Positions 7,701 through 15,790 of a stretch of DNA of 58,663 nt are shown here, piece by piece (the stretch's first letter is position 1; each line of letters opens with the position of its first letter). Location: NCBI GenBank assembly GCA_017507125.1, contig JAFWBQ010000098.1:1-58663 (forward strand), written 5' to 3'. The stretch comes from Lentisphaeria bacterium (lineage in GTDB: Bacteria > Verrucomicrobiota > Lentisphaeria > Victivallales > Victivallaceae). Position numbers and translations under genes: made by a program. Below the pieces are notes generated by a model that searched no databases, had not been told where the DNA came from, and was given only the letters and a program-made list of their open reading frames with translations.

Positions 7701-9359
7701 TTATTTCATCACCAGCACGCTGGGATCGTAGTCAGCCGGAGCCTTGAAGCCCAGCAGCTCGATGCAGGTAGCGGCCAGAGAACTGATACCCAGTCCGGAA
7801 CGGAGTTCAGAGGCATATTCGCCCTTGTTCTCAGGATCGTAAACGATGCAGGGAACAGGGTTCAGGGAGTGACTGGTCTTGCGGGCGGCCTGACCTTCGG
7901 AGTCAACCTTGATCTTGCCGTCTTTGCCGTGTTCAAACATATCGTCGGCGTTGCCGTGGTCGGCAGAAATGACGAGAACACCACCGGCAGCGTCAACAGC
8001 CTCTTTGATGCGTCCGAGACAGAGGTCAAGGGCTTCAAGAGAAACGATGACAGCTTCAAGGTTGCCGGTGTGACCGACCATGTCGCCATTGGGGAAGTTC
8101 ATGCGGATCATCTTGTATTTGCCGGAACCGATGGCGTCCACCACCACATCGGTGATCTCAGCGCACTTCATCCAGGGACGCTGTTCAAAAGGAACCACGT
8201 CAGAACGGATCTCCATGTATTCATCCAGCTTCTCATCAAACTTGCCGGAGCGGTTGCCGTTGAAGAAGTAGGTCACATGACCGTATTTCTGGGTCTCACT
8301 CACAGCCAGCTGGCTGATACCTGAGGCACAGAGGTATTCATCCATGGTCCGGTCGATTTCGGGGGGATTCACCAGATAGTGGGCAGGGACGTGCAAGTCG
8401 CCGTCGTACTCCATCATACCGGCATAGTAGACAGCGGGAACACGTTTGCGGTCAAACTTGTCAAATTCAGCGCCCGCCTCAAAGGCTTCGGTGATCTCAA
8501 GGGCACGGTCGCCGCGGAAGTTGAAGTAGATCACAGCGTCGTTGTCCTCAATGGTGCCCAGAGGAGTCTTGCCGTCTTTGGAAATGACAAAGGCAGGCAG
8601 ATCCTGGTCGATGGCGCCGGTCTTCTTGCGAAGATCCTCAATGGCTTCGTGAGCAGAAGCGTACATATCGCCTTCACCCAGAACGTGAGTCTTCCAGCCG
8701 TTTTCCACCATCTTCCAGTTGGCGCCGTAGCGGTCCATAGTGATGACCATGCGTCCGCCGCCGGAGGCGATGGCGTAGTCAGCGGCATACTCTTTGTTGA
8801 TCCCGGCGAGAAACTCTTCAAAGGGATCCACATAATCAAGAGCGGAGGTCTCAGGCACATCACGACCGTCAAGCAGGATGTGGAGTCTGACCTTTTTGAC
8901 ACCTGCTTTTGCGGCATTTTCAACCATGCCTTTCAGGTGAGAGATGTTGCTGTGGACGTTTCCGTCAGAGAAAAGTCCGATAAAGTGCAGCGTGGAGTTT
9001 TTATCCAGAACCTGAGCCACAGCCTCTTTCCAGGCAGTACCTTCAAAGAGCTTGCCGGATTCCACAGCCTCTTCCACAAGTTTTGCGCCCTGAGCGAAAA
9101 CCCGTCCGCAGCCGATGGCGTTGTGACCGACTTCGCTGTTGCCCATGTCAGCATCAGAGGGCATACCCACGGCGGTACCGTGAGCTTTCAAACTGGTGCA
9201 GGGAGCATTTTTCATAAGAGCATCCAGCACAGGGGTGCGTGCCATTTTGACGGCATCACCGTCTTCATACTTGCCGAAACCCACGCCGTCAAGGATCGCC
9301 AGCACAACCGGACCGCGCCGGGGAGTGAAAGCGGAATTTTTGTTCAATGCTTCAACCAT
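7701..9359 (-). CDS. 2,3-bisphosphoglycerate-independent phosphoglycerate mutase
   Basis: 552 residues, interconverting 3- and 2-phosphoglycerate in glycolysis. It belongs to the alkaline phosphatase-like metalloenzyme family. Seen: the metal site LAILDGVGFG near the start, the phosphoserine loop DADMGNSEVGHNAIG, HFIGLFSDGNVHS, ILLDGRDVPETSA, MDRYGANWK and the C-terminal metal site VISADHGNADDM. Length is normal for bacterial iPGM. GGAGA lies just upstream of the ATG. It lies 26 bp downstream of lpxA in one transcription unit. Confidence 0.96.
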   Translation of the reverse strand: MVEALNKNSAFTPRRGPVVLAILDGVGFGKYEDGDAVKMARTPVLDALMKNAPCTSLKAHGTAVGMPSDADMGNSEVGHNAIGCGRVFAQGAKLVEEAVESGKLFEGTAWKEAVAQVLDKNSTLHFIGLFSDGNVHSNISHLKGMVENAAKAGVKKVRLHILLDGRDVPETSALDYVDPFEEFLAGINKEYAADYAIASGGGRMVITMDRYGANWKMVENGWKTHVLGEGDMYASAHEAIEDLRKKTGAIDQDLPAFVISKDGKTPLGTIEDNDAVIYFNFRGDRALEITEAFEAGAEFDKFDRKRVPAVYYAGMMEYDGDLHVPAHYLVNPPEIDRTMDEYLCASGISQLAVSETQKYGHVTYFFNGNRSGKFDEKLDEYMEIRSDVVPFEQRPWMKCAEITDVVVDAIGSGKYKMIRMNFPNGDMVGHTGNLEAVIVSLEALDLCLGRIKEAVDAAGGVLVISADHGNADDMFEHGKDGKIKVDSEGQAARKTSHSLNPVPCIVYDPENKGEYASELRSGLGISSLAATCIELLGFKAPADYDPSVLVMK

Positions 9360-9385
9360 TTTTAATCTCCTTCAGAATAATTTGA

Positions 9386-10183
9386 TCAGCTCCGGCGTCC
9401 TTCGCGATTGGGAGCAACGACACCCTTCCTGGTATTGGCGCAGAAATCAAGGAACTCAAGCACCTCAGGCGTCTGGGGCAGTTCAGTTCTGATCTTTTCA
9501 AGAGCCTTGCCGGCGTTAAGGCCGCTGCGGTAGTAGATTTTGTAAAGATCCTTGATATTTTTGATGGATTCAGCTGAGAATCCGGCGCGTGAAAGTCCCA
9601 CGATGTTGATGGTCTTGACGCCGCCGTTACGACCTTCTGCAATCATAAAGGGAGGCACATCGAGAGAGAAGGCGGAACATCCGGAAATCATGACAAAACG
9701 TCCCACCCGGCAGAATTGGTGGATCGCCACCAGACCGGAAAGAATGGCATTGTCAAAAACCTGAGCATAACCGCCGGCACAGGCACTGTTCACAAAAATG
9801 ACATTGTTGCCGATCTGACAGTTGTGCGCCACATGGGACTGAGCCATGAAAAGATTGTGATTGCCGATCACAGTGCAGGTTTCGGGTTTGGTACCGGTAT
9901 GAGCGGTGAATCCTTCGCGGAAATCGTTATCATCACCGATCTGCAGATAGGTAACGGTTCCGGGTTCAACGCCGTGATCCTGAGCGGGACCGCCCAGAGT
10001 GGCGAAGGGGTGAACAGTGTTCCGGGCGCCCATGGTGGTGTAACCGTCAACGACACAGTGTGCCAGCAGACGGCATCCGTCACCGATCTTCACATGGGGA
10101 CCGACATAAACGAAAGGACCGATCTCAACACCGTCACCGATGACGGCACCGTCGGCAATAACGGCAGTAGGATGAATACTCAT
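9386..10183 (-). CDS. acyl-ACP--UDP-N-acetylglucosamine O-acyltransferase (LpxA)
   Basis: 265 residues. The first step of lipid A synthesis: moves a 3-hydroxyacyl chain from ACP to UDP-GlcNAc. The N-terminal two thirds is a left-handed beta-helix of hexapeptide repeats (AVIADGAVIGDGVEIGPFVY). The catalytic His is in AQSHVAHNC. LSRAGFSAESIKNIKDLYKI marks the helical C-terminus of LpxA rather than LpxD. GGAGA precedes the ATG. It is the first gene of the lpxA-gpmI unit. Together with lpxB at 42201 it shows an outer membrane with lipid A. Confidence 0.95.
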   Translation of the reverse strand: MSIHPTAVIADGAVIGDGVEIGPFVYVGPHVKIGDGCRLLAHCVVDGYTTMGARNTVHPFATLGGPAQDHGVEPGTVTYLQIGDDNDFREGFTAHTGTKPETCTVIGNHNLFMAQSHVAHNCQIGNNVIFVNSACAGGYAQVFDNAILSGLVAIHQFCRVGRFVMISGCSAFSLDVPPFMIAEGRNGGVKTINIVGLSRAGFSAESIKNIKDLYKIYYRSGLNAGKALEKIRTELPQTPEVLEFLDFCANTRKGVVAPNREGRRS

Positions 10184-10232
10184 CTGAAATTCTCCATAAA
10201 TTTTAGTTATTACACGTGCGTACTTCTAATAT

Positions 10233-10261
10233 AATATAATACAAGTTCACTTTTTTCGCAA
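10233..10261 (-). promoter_or_regulatory. promoter of lpxA-gpmI
   Basis: On the minus strand TTGCGA (10256-10261) and TATATT (10233-10238) have a 17-bp spacer. Confidence 0.6.
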
Positions 10262-10303
10262 GTGATGTGTTGAAAAAAAAAGAAAGTTCATCAAAAACAG
10301 TTC

Positions 10304-10332
10304 TTGACATTCAAAAAAAAGGAGTGTATATT
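10304..10332 (+). promoter_or_regulatory. strong sigma70-like promoter of the triple pseudopilin cluster
   Basis: TTGACA (10304-10309) and TATATT (10327-10332) have a 17-bp spacer. This is a consensus -35 about 44 bases before the ATG at 10376. Confidence 0.75.
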
Positions 10333-10375
10333 TAGATGTCACTTGAGTTTTGACACAAAAGGAGTTGCCAACGCT

Positions 10376-11203
10376 ATGGTAAAGAAAAATTTCACACTGA
10401 TTGAACTTCCGGAAAAAAAATCACATTTCGGCTGTAATCATACTTATGGCTCAGGAAAGATTTATTCACCTGTCCAAGGACAGGTGAAGCAGTACTGCTT
10501 CACCCTGATTGAACTTCTCGTTGTGATCGCCATCATCGCCATTCTCGCCGCCATGCTGCTGCCCGCCTTGCAGCAGGCAAAAAGCAGAGCGCAAACTGCC
10601 GCCTGTCTGAACAACTTCAAAAGTTTCGGGTATGCCCTGAACCACTACACCGATGACAACAAGGGATGCAACTTGCGCTACTGGAACGGTTCCAAATCCT
10701 CTGACAGTACGGCAGCATGGTATTACGAATGGGGAGGAGCCGGTACCACCTCCAGGAAAACCGGAATGCTGGGACAGTATCTCGGAATTTCCAACACAAA
10801 CCTGACAGGTCAGGGTCTCCTGGGAGGCATACACTACCCCAACAACGCCCAGAGATACTCCCGCAGCAAATTCATGTGTCCGGCGCGGGATTCCAGAGAA
10901 CATGCTCCCGACCAGTGGGGAGAGAATAAACACTTTCTGGGGATCAACACCTACTCCTATGTAAGAACCGTTTCCATCAACCGCTGCAAAAAGCCCCACC
11001 GGGTCGCTGTTATTGCCGAAACGGTAAAAAACAATGCGGGGTTCCAGTACAACGACTTCGTAGGCAGAATGGCGACACATCACAGCGGCAAGACCCATGT
11101 TCTTTTCTGGTCCGGAGATGTTAAACTTATGAATTTCGGTCAATTCCCCTCAAGCGCAGAGCGCACCTTCTGGCGCGGAGATAAAACTAACGACAACTGG
11201 TAA
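10376..11203 (+). CDS. H-X9-DG-type pseudopilin with one leader insertion (module B)
   Basis: 275 residues. The ATG at 10376 follows AAGGAG, spaced 11 bases. The original leader MVKKN leads to FTLIELPE (residues 6-13), a damaged copy in which LLV has become LPE. A 36-codon insertion then re-creates FTLIELLV at residue 42, which runs into the intact transmembrane helix and PALQQAK. The C-terminus carries an H-X9-SG variant ([12 protein letters not shown]). It is the first of three head-to-tail pseudopilin genes. Prepilin-peptidase cleavage before residue 42 is expected (inference). Residue -1 is Cys rather than the classical Gly. Confidence 0.85.
   Translation: MVKKNFTLIELPEKKSHFGCNHTYGSGKIYSPVQGQVKQYCFTLIELLVVIAIIAILAAMLLPALQQAKSRAQTAACLNNFKSFGYALNHYTDDNKGCNLRYWNGSKSSDSTAAWYYEWGGAGTTSRKTGMLGQYLGISNTNLTGQGLLGGIHYPNNAQRYSRSKFMCPARDSREHAPDQWGENKHFLGINTYSYVRTVSINRCKKPHRVAVIAETVKNNAGFQYNDFVGRMATHHSGKTHVLFWSGDVKLMNFGQFPSSAERTFWRGDKTNDNW
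10391..10498 (+). repeat. palindromic leader-insertion module B, copy 1 (108 bp, 36 codons)
   Basis: It contains hairpin TTCACCTGTCC-AA-GGACAGGTGAA (10465-10488) overlapping a perfect 22-bp palindrome (10483-10504) centred on GTAC. The last six bases of the palindrome are the F-T codons of the re-created FTLIELLV. The copy at 11318-11425 has the same length and related sequence. Confidence 0.85.
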
Positions 11204-11209
11204 AAAATC

Positions 11210-12190
11210 ATGAAAAAATCAAGCTGCTCTTCAGTCAAGCTTCCGGTTACTTCTGCACAACAGAACTGTTTTTCAGAAGATAAAAATGCACATCATCACA
11301 TCTTCACTCAATCAGCGTTCACGCTGATCGAACTTCTGGTGAAAAGATCCCATCTCTGCTGTGATCGTGTTTATGGCAAAGAAGAAGGTCTTTCACCTGC
11401 CCATGGGCAGGTGAAGCTGTACAGCTTCACCTTAATAGAGCTTCTTGTCGTCATCGCCATTATCGCGATCCTTGCCGCCATGCTGCTGCCCGCCTTGCAG
11501 CAGGCGCGGGGCAGAGCACATGCCACCCATTGCGCCAATAACTTCGGCACCGTCGGCAAAGCAGGACTTATGTATAATGATGACAACAAGGGTTACTACA
11601 CCATGCTTTACAACTGTGCCAGTTCCAAGGGATCCACCCGTTCAGCCCTGAGCGGCGGCAAGGACAATGGCATGTTGACCCCCTATCTGGGGATTGATGA
11701 ACGCCCCCCCATCGGCGGCTGGTACCAAAGCACCCGGGTACCTTTTGAAACCAGCAAATTCGCCTGTCCCGCAGTGAACGGCAGACAGCGCTTTGAAAAA
11801 ATCGTCTTGAGCAACTCAAACAGCCGTCACGGGATCGGCCAAAGTTTGAATCTGAGCCGCTGTGCAACAGATACTTATATTGCCACTGTCTCAAGAGTCA
11901 AACAACCGACAAAGACCTGTTATTACAGTGAAGGCGCCAGAGAGCGTTCTTATTACACAGACTCTGCCGGTTCTGCCGGAACTTTTCCTGTTGCGGTGCA
12001 CAACGGCGGCATGGTGCCTGAAAACTACTATGCTCTCCCGGTACTCCAGGGAGCGTTCAATGTAGCTTTCTGCGATGGACATGTGGAAATGGTCCCCATC
12101 AAAAAGATCCCCATGAAAGACCACTCCAACTCAGCAAAACTTTATTACTGTTATTTCTGGTTCCCCATCAGAGGTAAAAATGACATTTGA
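11210..12190 (+). CDS. H-X9-DG-type pseudopilin with two leader insertions (A-short fragment plus module B)
   Basis: 326 residues. It starts 6 bp after the previous stop codon, with no clear ribosome binding site, so translational coupling is likely. The ancestral FTLIEL near residues 7-13 is eroded to SSVKLPV. An A-type insertion without hairpins 1 and 2 gives FTLIELLV at residue 37. A 36-codon module B then gives a final FTLIELLV at residue 73, leading into the intact helix and [11 protein letters not shown]. Near the C-terminus is [10 protein letters not shown], the DG part of the H-X9-DG type domain, with a longer spacer after the His. The stop overlaps the next pilin gene by 11 bp. Confidence 0.83.
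   Translation: MKKSSCSSVKLPVTSAQQNCFSEDKNAHHHIFTQSAFTLIELLVKRSHLCCDRVYGKEEGLSPAHGQVKLYSFTLIELLVVIAIIAILAAMLLPALQQARGRAHATHCANNFGTVGKAGLMYNDDNKGYYTMLYNCASSKGSTRSALSGGKDNGMLTPYLGIDERPPIGGWYQSTRVPFETSKFACPAVNGRQRFEKIVLSNSNSRHGIGQSLNLSRCATDTYIATVSRVKQPTKTCYYSEGARERSYYTDSAGSAGTFPVAVHNGGMVPENYYALPVLQGAFNVAFCDGHVEMVPIKKIPMKDHSNSAKLYYCYFWFPIRGKNDI
11230..11317 (+). repeat. palindromic leader-insertion module A-short, hairpin-deleted
   Basis: It begins CTTCCGG then a segment coding TSAQQNCF, shared with the pilins at 12180 and 20015. It jumps straight to CATCTTCACTCAATCAGCG and the TCAATCAGCG/CGCTGATT hairpin. The CGCCC hairpin and hairpin 2 are missing, so it is a shortened variant. The left boundary is approximate. 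Confidence 0.7.
11318..11425 (+). repeat. palindromic leader-insertion module B, copy 2 (108 bp, 36 codons)
   Basis: It has the same length as 10391-10498. Hairpin TTCACCTGCCC-AT-GGGCAGGTGAA (11392-11415) differs from copy 1 by a compensated pair (T-A to C-G). The 22-bp palindrome (11410-11431) also differs in both arms (GCAG/CTGC in copy 1, GCTG/CAGC here) and stays perfect. Confidence 0.85.
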
Positions 12191-13022
12191 TAAAACCATG
12201 CACTCTGGAAAATTCACTTTGATCAGACTTCCGGCGACTGCTGCACAACAGAGGTGTATTAAAAAAATGAAAAACGACACTTTCTTACGCCCGTCAGGGC
12301 GCACTTCACGTTTGACAAAGTCAAACTCTTCACATCTTCATACGGCGAAGCCGTGCTTCACTCAATCAGCGTTCACGCTGATCGAACTTCTTGTCGTCAT
12401 CGCCATCATTGCGATCCTTGCCGCCATGCTGCTGCCCGCTTTGCAGCAGGCGCGGAGCAGAGCCGCCATGTCAAGCTGTCAGAACCGTCTGAAATCAATC
12501 GGCACGGCTCACAACATGTATATCGCAGACAATCGGGATTATACGGTTTTCACCAATGCCGGAGGAACCATATACTCAGGCACCGTCAGCAAAGAGCATC
12601 CTGCCTGGATCTGCCGTCTGTCAACCTATCTCGGAACCCGTCCTGAAAACAATACTTACACCTACTGGTATAAGGTTGAAAACCCCATCCACTTTGAATG
12701 TCCTGTCAAAGAGCCGAAACACGGAACCTCAACTGTCGGCAGTTATCTTACCATCAACTACTCCGGACGTTACTACCTTTGGGAAAGGAACCGTCTGGGA
12801 AACGTAAAAATCACTGAGATCATTTCCCCCGGACGCAAAGTATTTGCTATTGATGCCCCGGATCATTATTATCTTTTCAACTCATCCAACCCATTAAACT
12901 CCTACGCATGGCGGCATAATCACACGTCCAATTATGTCACCGTTTCAGGCAGTGTCCACAACCGTTCCAATGGGGAGCTGAAAGGGAGAAGCAGCTACTA
13001 TTTCTCCCTGACGTCAAAGTAA
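12180..13022 (+). CDS. H-X9-DG-type pseudopilin with one leader insertion
   Basis: 280 residues. The ATG at 12180 overlaps the end of the preceding pilin gene by 11 bp. The original motif at residues 12-19 is decayed to FTLIRLPA, so the Glu at +5, needed for pilin processing and assembly in known systems, has become Arg. The insertion restores FTLIELLV at residue 65, followed by the intact helix and [12 protein letters not shown]. The C-terminus shows H-X9-SG ([12 protein letters not shown]). This is the third gene of the tandem pilin cluster; no secreted hydrolase follows, unlike the pilins at 1290 and 20015. Confidence 0.84.
   Translation: MTFDKTMHSGKFTLIRLPATAAQQRCIKKMKNDTFLRPSGRTSRLTKSNSSHLHTAKPCFTQSAFTLIELLVVIAIIAILAAMLLPALQQARSRAAMSSCQNRLKSIGTAHNMYIADNRDYTVFTNAGGTIYSGTVSKEHPAWICRLSTYLGTRPENNTYTYWYKVENPIHFECPVKEPKHGTSTVGSYLTINYSGRYYLWERNRLGNVKITEIISPGRKVFAIDAPDHYYLFNSSNPLNSYAWRHNHTSNYVTVSGSVHNRSNGELKGRSSYYFSLTSK
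12213..12371 (+). repeat. palindromic leader-insertion module A-short with extra hairpin (159 bp, 53 codons)
   Basis: It carries the AAQQRC 5' segment, the CGCCC-GTCA-GGGCG hairpin, hairpin 2 GTTTGAC-AAA-GTCAAAC (12310-12326), and an additional hairpin ACGGC-GAA-GCCGT (12342-12354) inserted between CTTCA and CTTCAC. The usual TCAATCAGCG/CGCTGAT hairpin overlaps the final FTLIELLV. Confidence 0.83.
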
Positions 13023-13102
13023 ATTTCCCAAAACCGGCAGGGGATCCAGGTGGAAGTTTTGATGATTTCCCGGCTCTGGGGGAAAATTTCAGAGAAATGG
13101 AC

Positions 13103-13131
13103 TTGAAAAAATTCCCCTCAGGCAGTATATT
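13103..13131 (+). promoter_or_regulatory. promoter of the ferredoxin gene
   Basis: TTGAAA (13103-13108) and TATATT (13126-13131) have a 17-bp spacer, about 37 bases before the ATG. The rest of 13023-13102 shows nothing I can name. Confidence 0.65.
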
Positions 13132-13167
13132 ATATACATCCCTCAAAAAAATAAGGAGAATTAGAAA

Positions 13168-13341
13168 ATGGCTGCTAAAATTGACAAAGATACCTGCGCC
13201 GGATGCGGCGCCTGTGTGGATGCCTGCCCCGCCGAAGCTATCAAGATCGAAGGCGACAAGGCTGTGGTCGTTGAGGATTCCTGCGTGAGCTGCGGTGCCT
13301 GCGTTGACGCCTGCCCCTGCAGCGCCATCACTGTTGAATAA
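13168..13341 (+). CDS. 2[4Fe-4S] ferredoxin
   Basis: 57 residues, a complete gene with AAGGAG nine bases before the ATG. It contains two CxxCxxCxxxCP clusters (Cys10, 13, 16, 20 and Cys39, 42, 45, 49), the clostridial-type low-potential ferredoxin fold that carries electrons for oxidoreductases in anaerobes. It has its own promoter and a strong hairpin terminator, so it is expressed as a single gene. It is a candidate electron acceptor for the indolepyruvate oxidoreductase at 32272, whose alpha subunit lacks the usual fused ferredoxin domain (inference). Confidence 0.95.
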   Translation: MAAKIDKDTCAGCGACVDACPAEAIKIEGDKAVVVEDSCVSCGACVDACPCSAITVE

Positions 13342-13367
13342 TTGATTCAGCAGGAATTTTCCAGCTC

Positions 13368-13412
13368 AAGCCGGGAAGAGGACGACCTGAAAGCGTCCTT
13401 TTTCCGGCTTTC
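13368..13412 (+). terminator. terminator after ferredoxin
   Basis: A 17-bp stem (13368-13384 with 13394-13410, including two G-T pairs) has the loop ACCTGAAAG. The T-rich stretch lies inside the 3' arm, so a shorter inner stem GGACG/CGTCC followed by TTTTT is the likely terminating form. Confidence 0.7.
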
Positions 13413-13451
13413 CTTATTCAATTGACAATCATCTTCTGAAAGCTGTAAACT

Positions 13452-14000
13452 ATGAGAATATTCCTCGTCTTACTGCTCACGGCGTCATTCCTCTGCGGAG
13501 GAACAGTTGATTTCCGCGGGGGGAAGGTTCTTTGCGCCGAACTTTCCACGACAGCACCTTCGGGTATGAAACAGATAAAGGCTCCTGTTTTTCAGGATCT
13601 TCCGACGGATGCCGTTTTTGCGTCATTGACCTTTCTGCCGGATGAGGACAGAAGCATCAGCATCCACGACTATGCCATCACTATCTTCGGTAAAAACTAC
13701 CATTGCATCGCACTTCAGAAAGATGGCAGCACCATCAGTCTTGCCTCTTCAGCCGGCAAAAACTGGAAACACATCGAAACGCCTGCCTTCGGTTCCCAAA
13801 AAAGGTACACTCTGATCTTCATGCTTGACCGCAAAGAGGTGGTGGTAAAAGAAGGAGAGTACGAAAAACTCACCGTCAAACCGCTTTTCCACTCAGCTTC
13901 CACCGTTGAAGAGCGCGTAAATTTCAAATACATTGGCCCCAAAGCCTTTACCTCCCCGAAAAAGATACCTTTTTCCGGGTTGATGCCGGAGAAAAAATGA
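13452..14000 (+). CDS. small secreted protein of unknown function
   Basis: 182 residues. A signal peptide is clear (MRIFLVLLLTASFLCGG), followed by a mainly beta-predicted domain; I do not recognise a family. FLCGG resembles but does not match a lipobox. The ATG has no ribosome binding site, and a TTGACA (13422-13427), 18 bp, TAAACT (13446-13451) promoter-like pair directly abuts the ATG. Expression may therefore be leaderless or start elsewhere. The end overlaps the YgiQ gene by 4 bp (ATGA), so the two are coupled. FEATURES such as FHSASTVEERVNFKYIG suggest a LamG-like or glycan-binding fold, but this is weak. Confidence 0.7.
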   Translation: MRIFLVLLLTASFLCGGTVDFRGGKVLCAELSTTAPSGMKQIKAPVFQDLPTDAVFASLTFLPDEDRSISIHDYAITIFGKNYHCIALQKDGSTISLASSAGKNWKHIETPAFGSQKRYTLIFMLDRKEVVVKEGEYEKLTVKPLFHSASTVEERVNFKYIGPKAFTSPKKIPFSGLMPEKK

Positions 14001-15790
14001 GCGCCCCCTTTCTTCCCATGACAAGAGCCGAAATGGAAGCTCTGGGCTGGGATGAGCTGGATATCCTGCTCATCACCGGAGACTGCTATGTCGACCATCC
14101 CTCTTTCGGTGTCGCCATTATCGGCAGACTTCTTGAACATCACGGTTACCGGGTGGGCATTGCCGCCCAGCCCGATTGGAGTACCCCGGAATCACTCCGT
14201 GCCATGGGGCGTCCCCGTATCGGCATCGGCGTGACCTCGGGCAATATCGACTCCATGGTGAATCTTTACACCGTGGGCAGACGCCTGCGCCGGGAGGATG
14301 CTTTTTCAGAAGACAACATCCCCGGCAAACGTCCTCCCCACGCCACCACCGTGTATGCTCAGCTGGCGCGGCAGGCGTTCCCCGGAGTTCCTGTCATGCT
14401 GGGAGGTATCGAAGCCAGTTTGCGCCGCATTGCCCATTATGACTACTGGCAGGACAAGATCCGCCCCTCTGTGCTGGTGGATGCGAAATCCGAAATACTG
14501 GTCTACGGTATGGGGGAGCGTCCCACGCCGGAAATTTTCAACCGCTTCCGCGACGGCAAGTCTCTTGAGGGGATCCGGGGCACGGCACGGCTGCTCGGTA
14601 AAAAAGCCGCCGAAAGTTTTGACTGCTCCAACTACCGGGAACTGCCCTCTTACGAAGAAACGCTCAAGAGTAAAGATGCCCTGATGACCGCCACAAAACT
14701 TGTGGAAGAAGAAATGAACCCCTATCGCGGATGCGGCCTTGTGCAGCGTTACGGCGACCGGCTTCTGGTCATTGAAGCGCCCCCCCTGCCCTTGAAACCG
14801 GAGGAGCTGGATCTGGTCCATGAACTGCCCTATGCCCGCCGTCCCCATCCGGTCTACAAAAAGCGCATCCCTGCTTTTGCCACCATTGAAAACTCTGTTC
14901 AGGCGATCCGGGGCTGTCCCGGCGCCTGTGCCTTCTGCGGACTTGTGACCCATCAGGGCAGAACCGTTATGAGCCGCACTCAAGAGTCCATCAAACGTGA
15001 AGTTGCCTCCATTGCCGCCATGCCCCATTTCAAAGGGACCATTTCAGATGTGGGCGGCGCCGCCGGAAATACATTCGGCAGCGTCACTGATCCGGAAAAA
15101 TGCAAGCTCTGCCACCGCGCCAGCTGCCTTTATCCGAAAATTTGTCCCAACTATCATTGCGACGGCAAAGCCACTGTGGAACTGCTGCGCTCTCTGATGA
15201 AGATCCCCAAAGTAAAGCATGTCTACATCAACTCCGGGGTCCGTCTGGATCTGGCTCTGAAACAACCGGAACTTATGGAGGAAATGATCGGGCACCATGT
15301 TTCAGGTCATCTTAAAGTGGCTCCTGAACATCTTTCGCCCAATGTTCTGAAACTCATGCGTAAAAGCTCTGCAGAGGAATTCTATGAGTTCATGCGGCGC
15401 TTTGAGATCATCAGCAAAGAACACGGCCTTGAACAGTACATAATCCCCCTTTTCATTTCAAACTTCCCCGGATGCACAGGAAAGGATATGAAGATCGTGG
15501 ATGATTTTCTCAACCGTCACCGCTGGAGTCTTCAACAGGTTCAGGATTATATCCCGCTCCCCATGACCATGGGCGCCGCCATGTACTACACAGGCAAAGA
15601 TGCCGACGGCAATCCTTTGCAGGTCCAGCGGGGACTGGCAGAACGCCGCGCTCAAATCGAAGTTCTGAAAAAACGCCGTTCCGGAAAAGATGCTCCGGGA
15701 AATAAAAACGGCAGCAGCGACAAAAAAACTCAAATTCATTATAAAAAAGAGAATCATGGAAAATTTGGAAACAAGAAAGACAGCCGTTGA
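13997..15790 (+). CDS. YgiQ family radical SAM protein
   Basis: 597 residues. N-terminal B12-binding-like region (LLEHHGYRVGIAAQPDW), then a radical SAM core with the CX3CX2C cluster site IRGCPGACAFCG (Cys307, 311, 314). A Cys-rich stretch CKLCHRASCLYPKICPNYHC follows at about residue 368. YTGKDADGNPLQVQRGLAERRAQ near the C-terminus is typical of YgiQ (UPF0313). The cellular reaction of the family is not established. It overlaps the small secreted protein gene by 4 bp and proB by 35 bp. The C-terminal tail is Lys/Ser-rich. Confidence 0.9.
   Translation: MSAPFLPMTRAEMEALGWDELDILLITGDCYVDHPSFGVAIIGRLLEHHGYRVGIAAQPDWSTPESLRAMGRPRIGIGVTSGNIDSMVNLYTVGRRLRREDAFSEDNIPGKRPPHATTVYAQLARQAFPGVPVMLGGIEASLRRIAHYDYWQDKIRPSVLVDAKSEILVYGMGERPTPEIFNRFRDGKSLEGIRGTARLLGKKAAESFDCSNYRELPSYEETLKSKDALMTATKLVEEEMNPYRGCGLVQRYGDRLLVIEAPPLPLKPEELDLVHELPYARRPHPVYKKRIPAFATIENSVQAIRGCPGACAFCGLVTHQGRTVMSRTQESIKREVASIAAMPHFKGTISDVGGAAGNTFGSVTDPEKCKLCHRASCLYPKICPNYHCDGKATVELLRSLMKIPKVKHVYINSGVRLDLALKQPELMEEMIGHHVSGHLKVAPEHLSPNVLKLMRKSSAEEFYEFMRRFEIISKEHGLEQYIIPLFISNFPGCTGKDMKIVDDFLNRHRWSLQQVQDYIPLPMTMGAAMYYTGKDADGNPLQVQRGLAERRAQIEVLKKRRSGKDAPGNKNGSSDKKTQIHYKKENHGKFGNKKDSR

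Noticed and set aside
8379..9365. 328-codon frame opposite gpmI
   Set aside because: It mirrors a clear gpmI; long antisense frames are expected with this codon usage.
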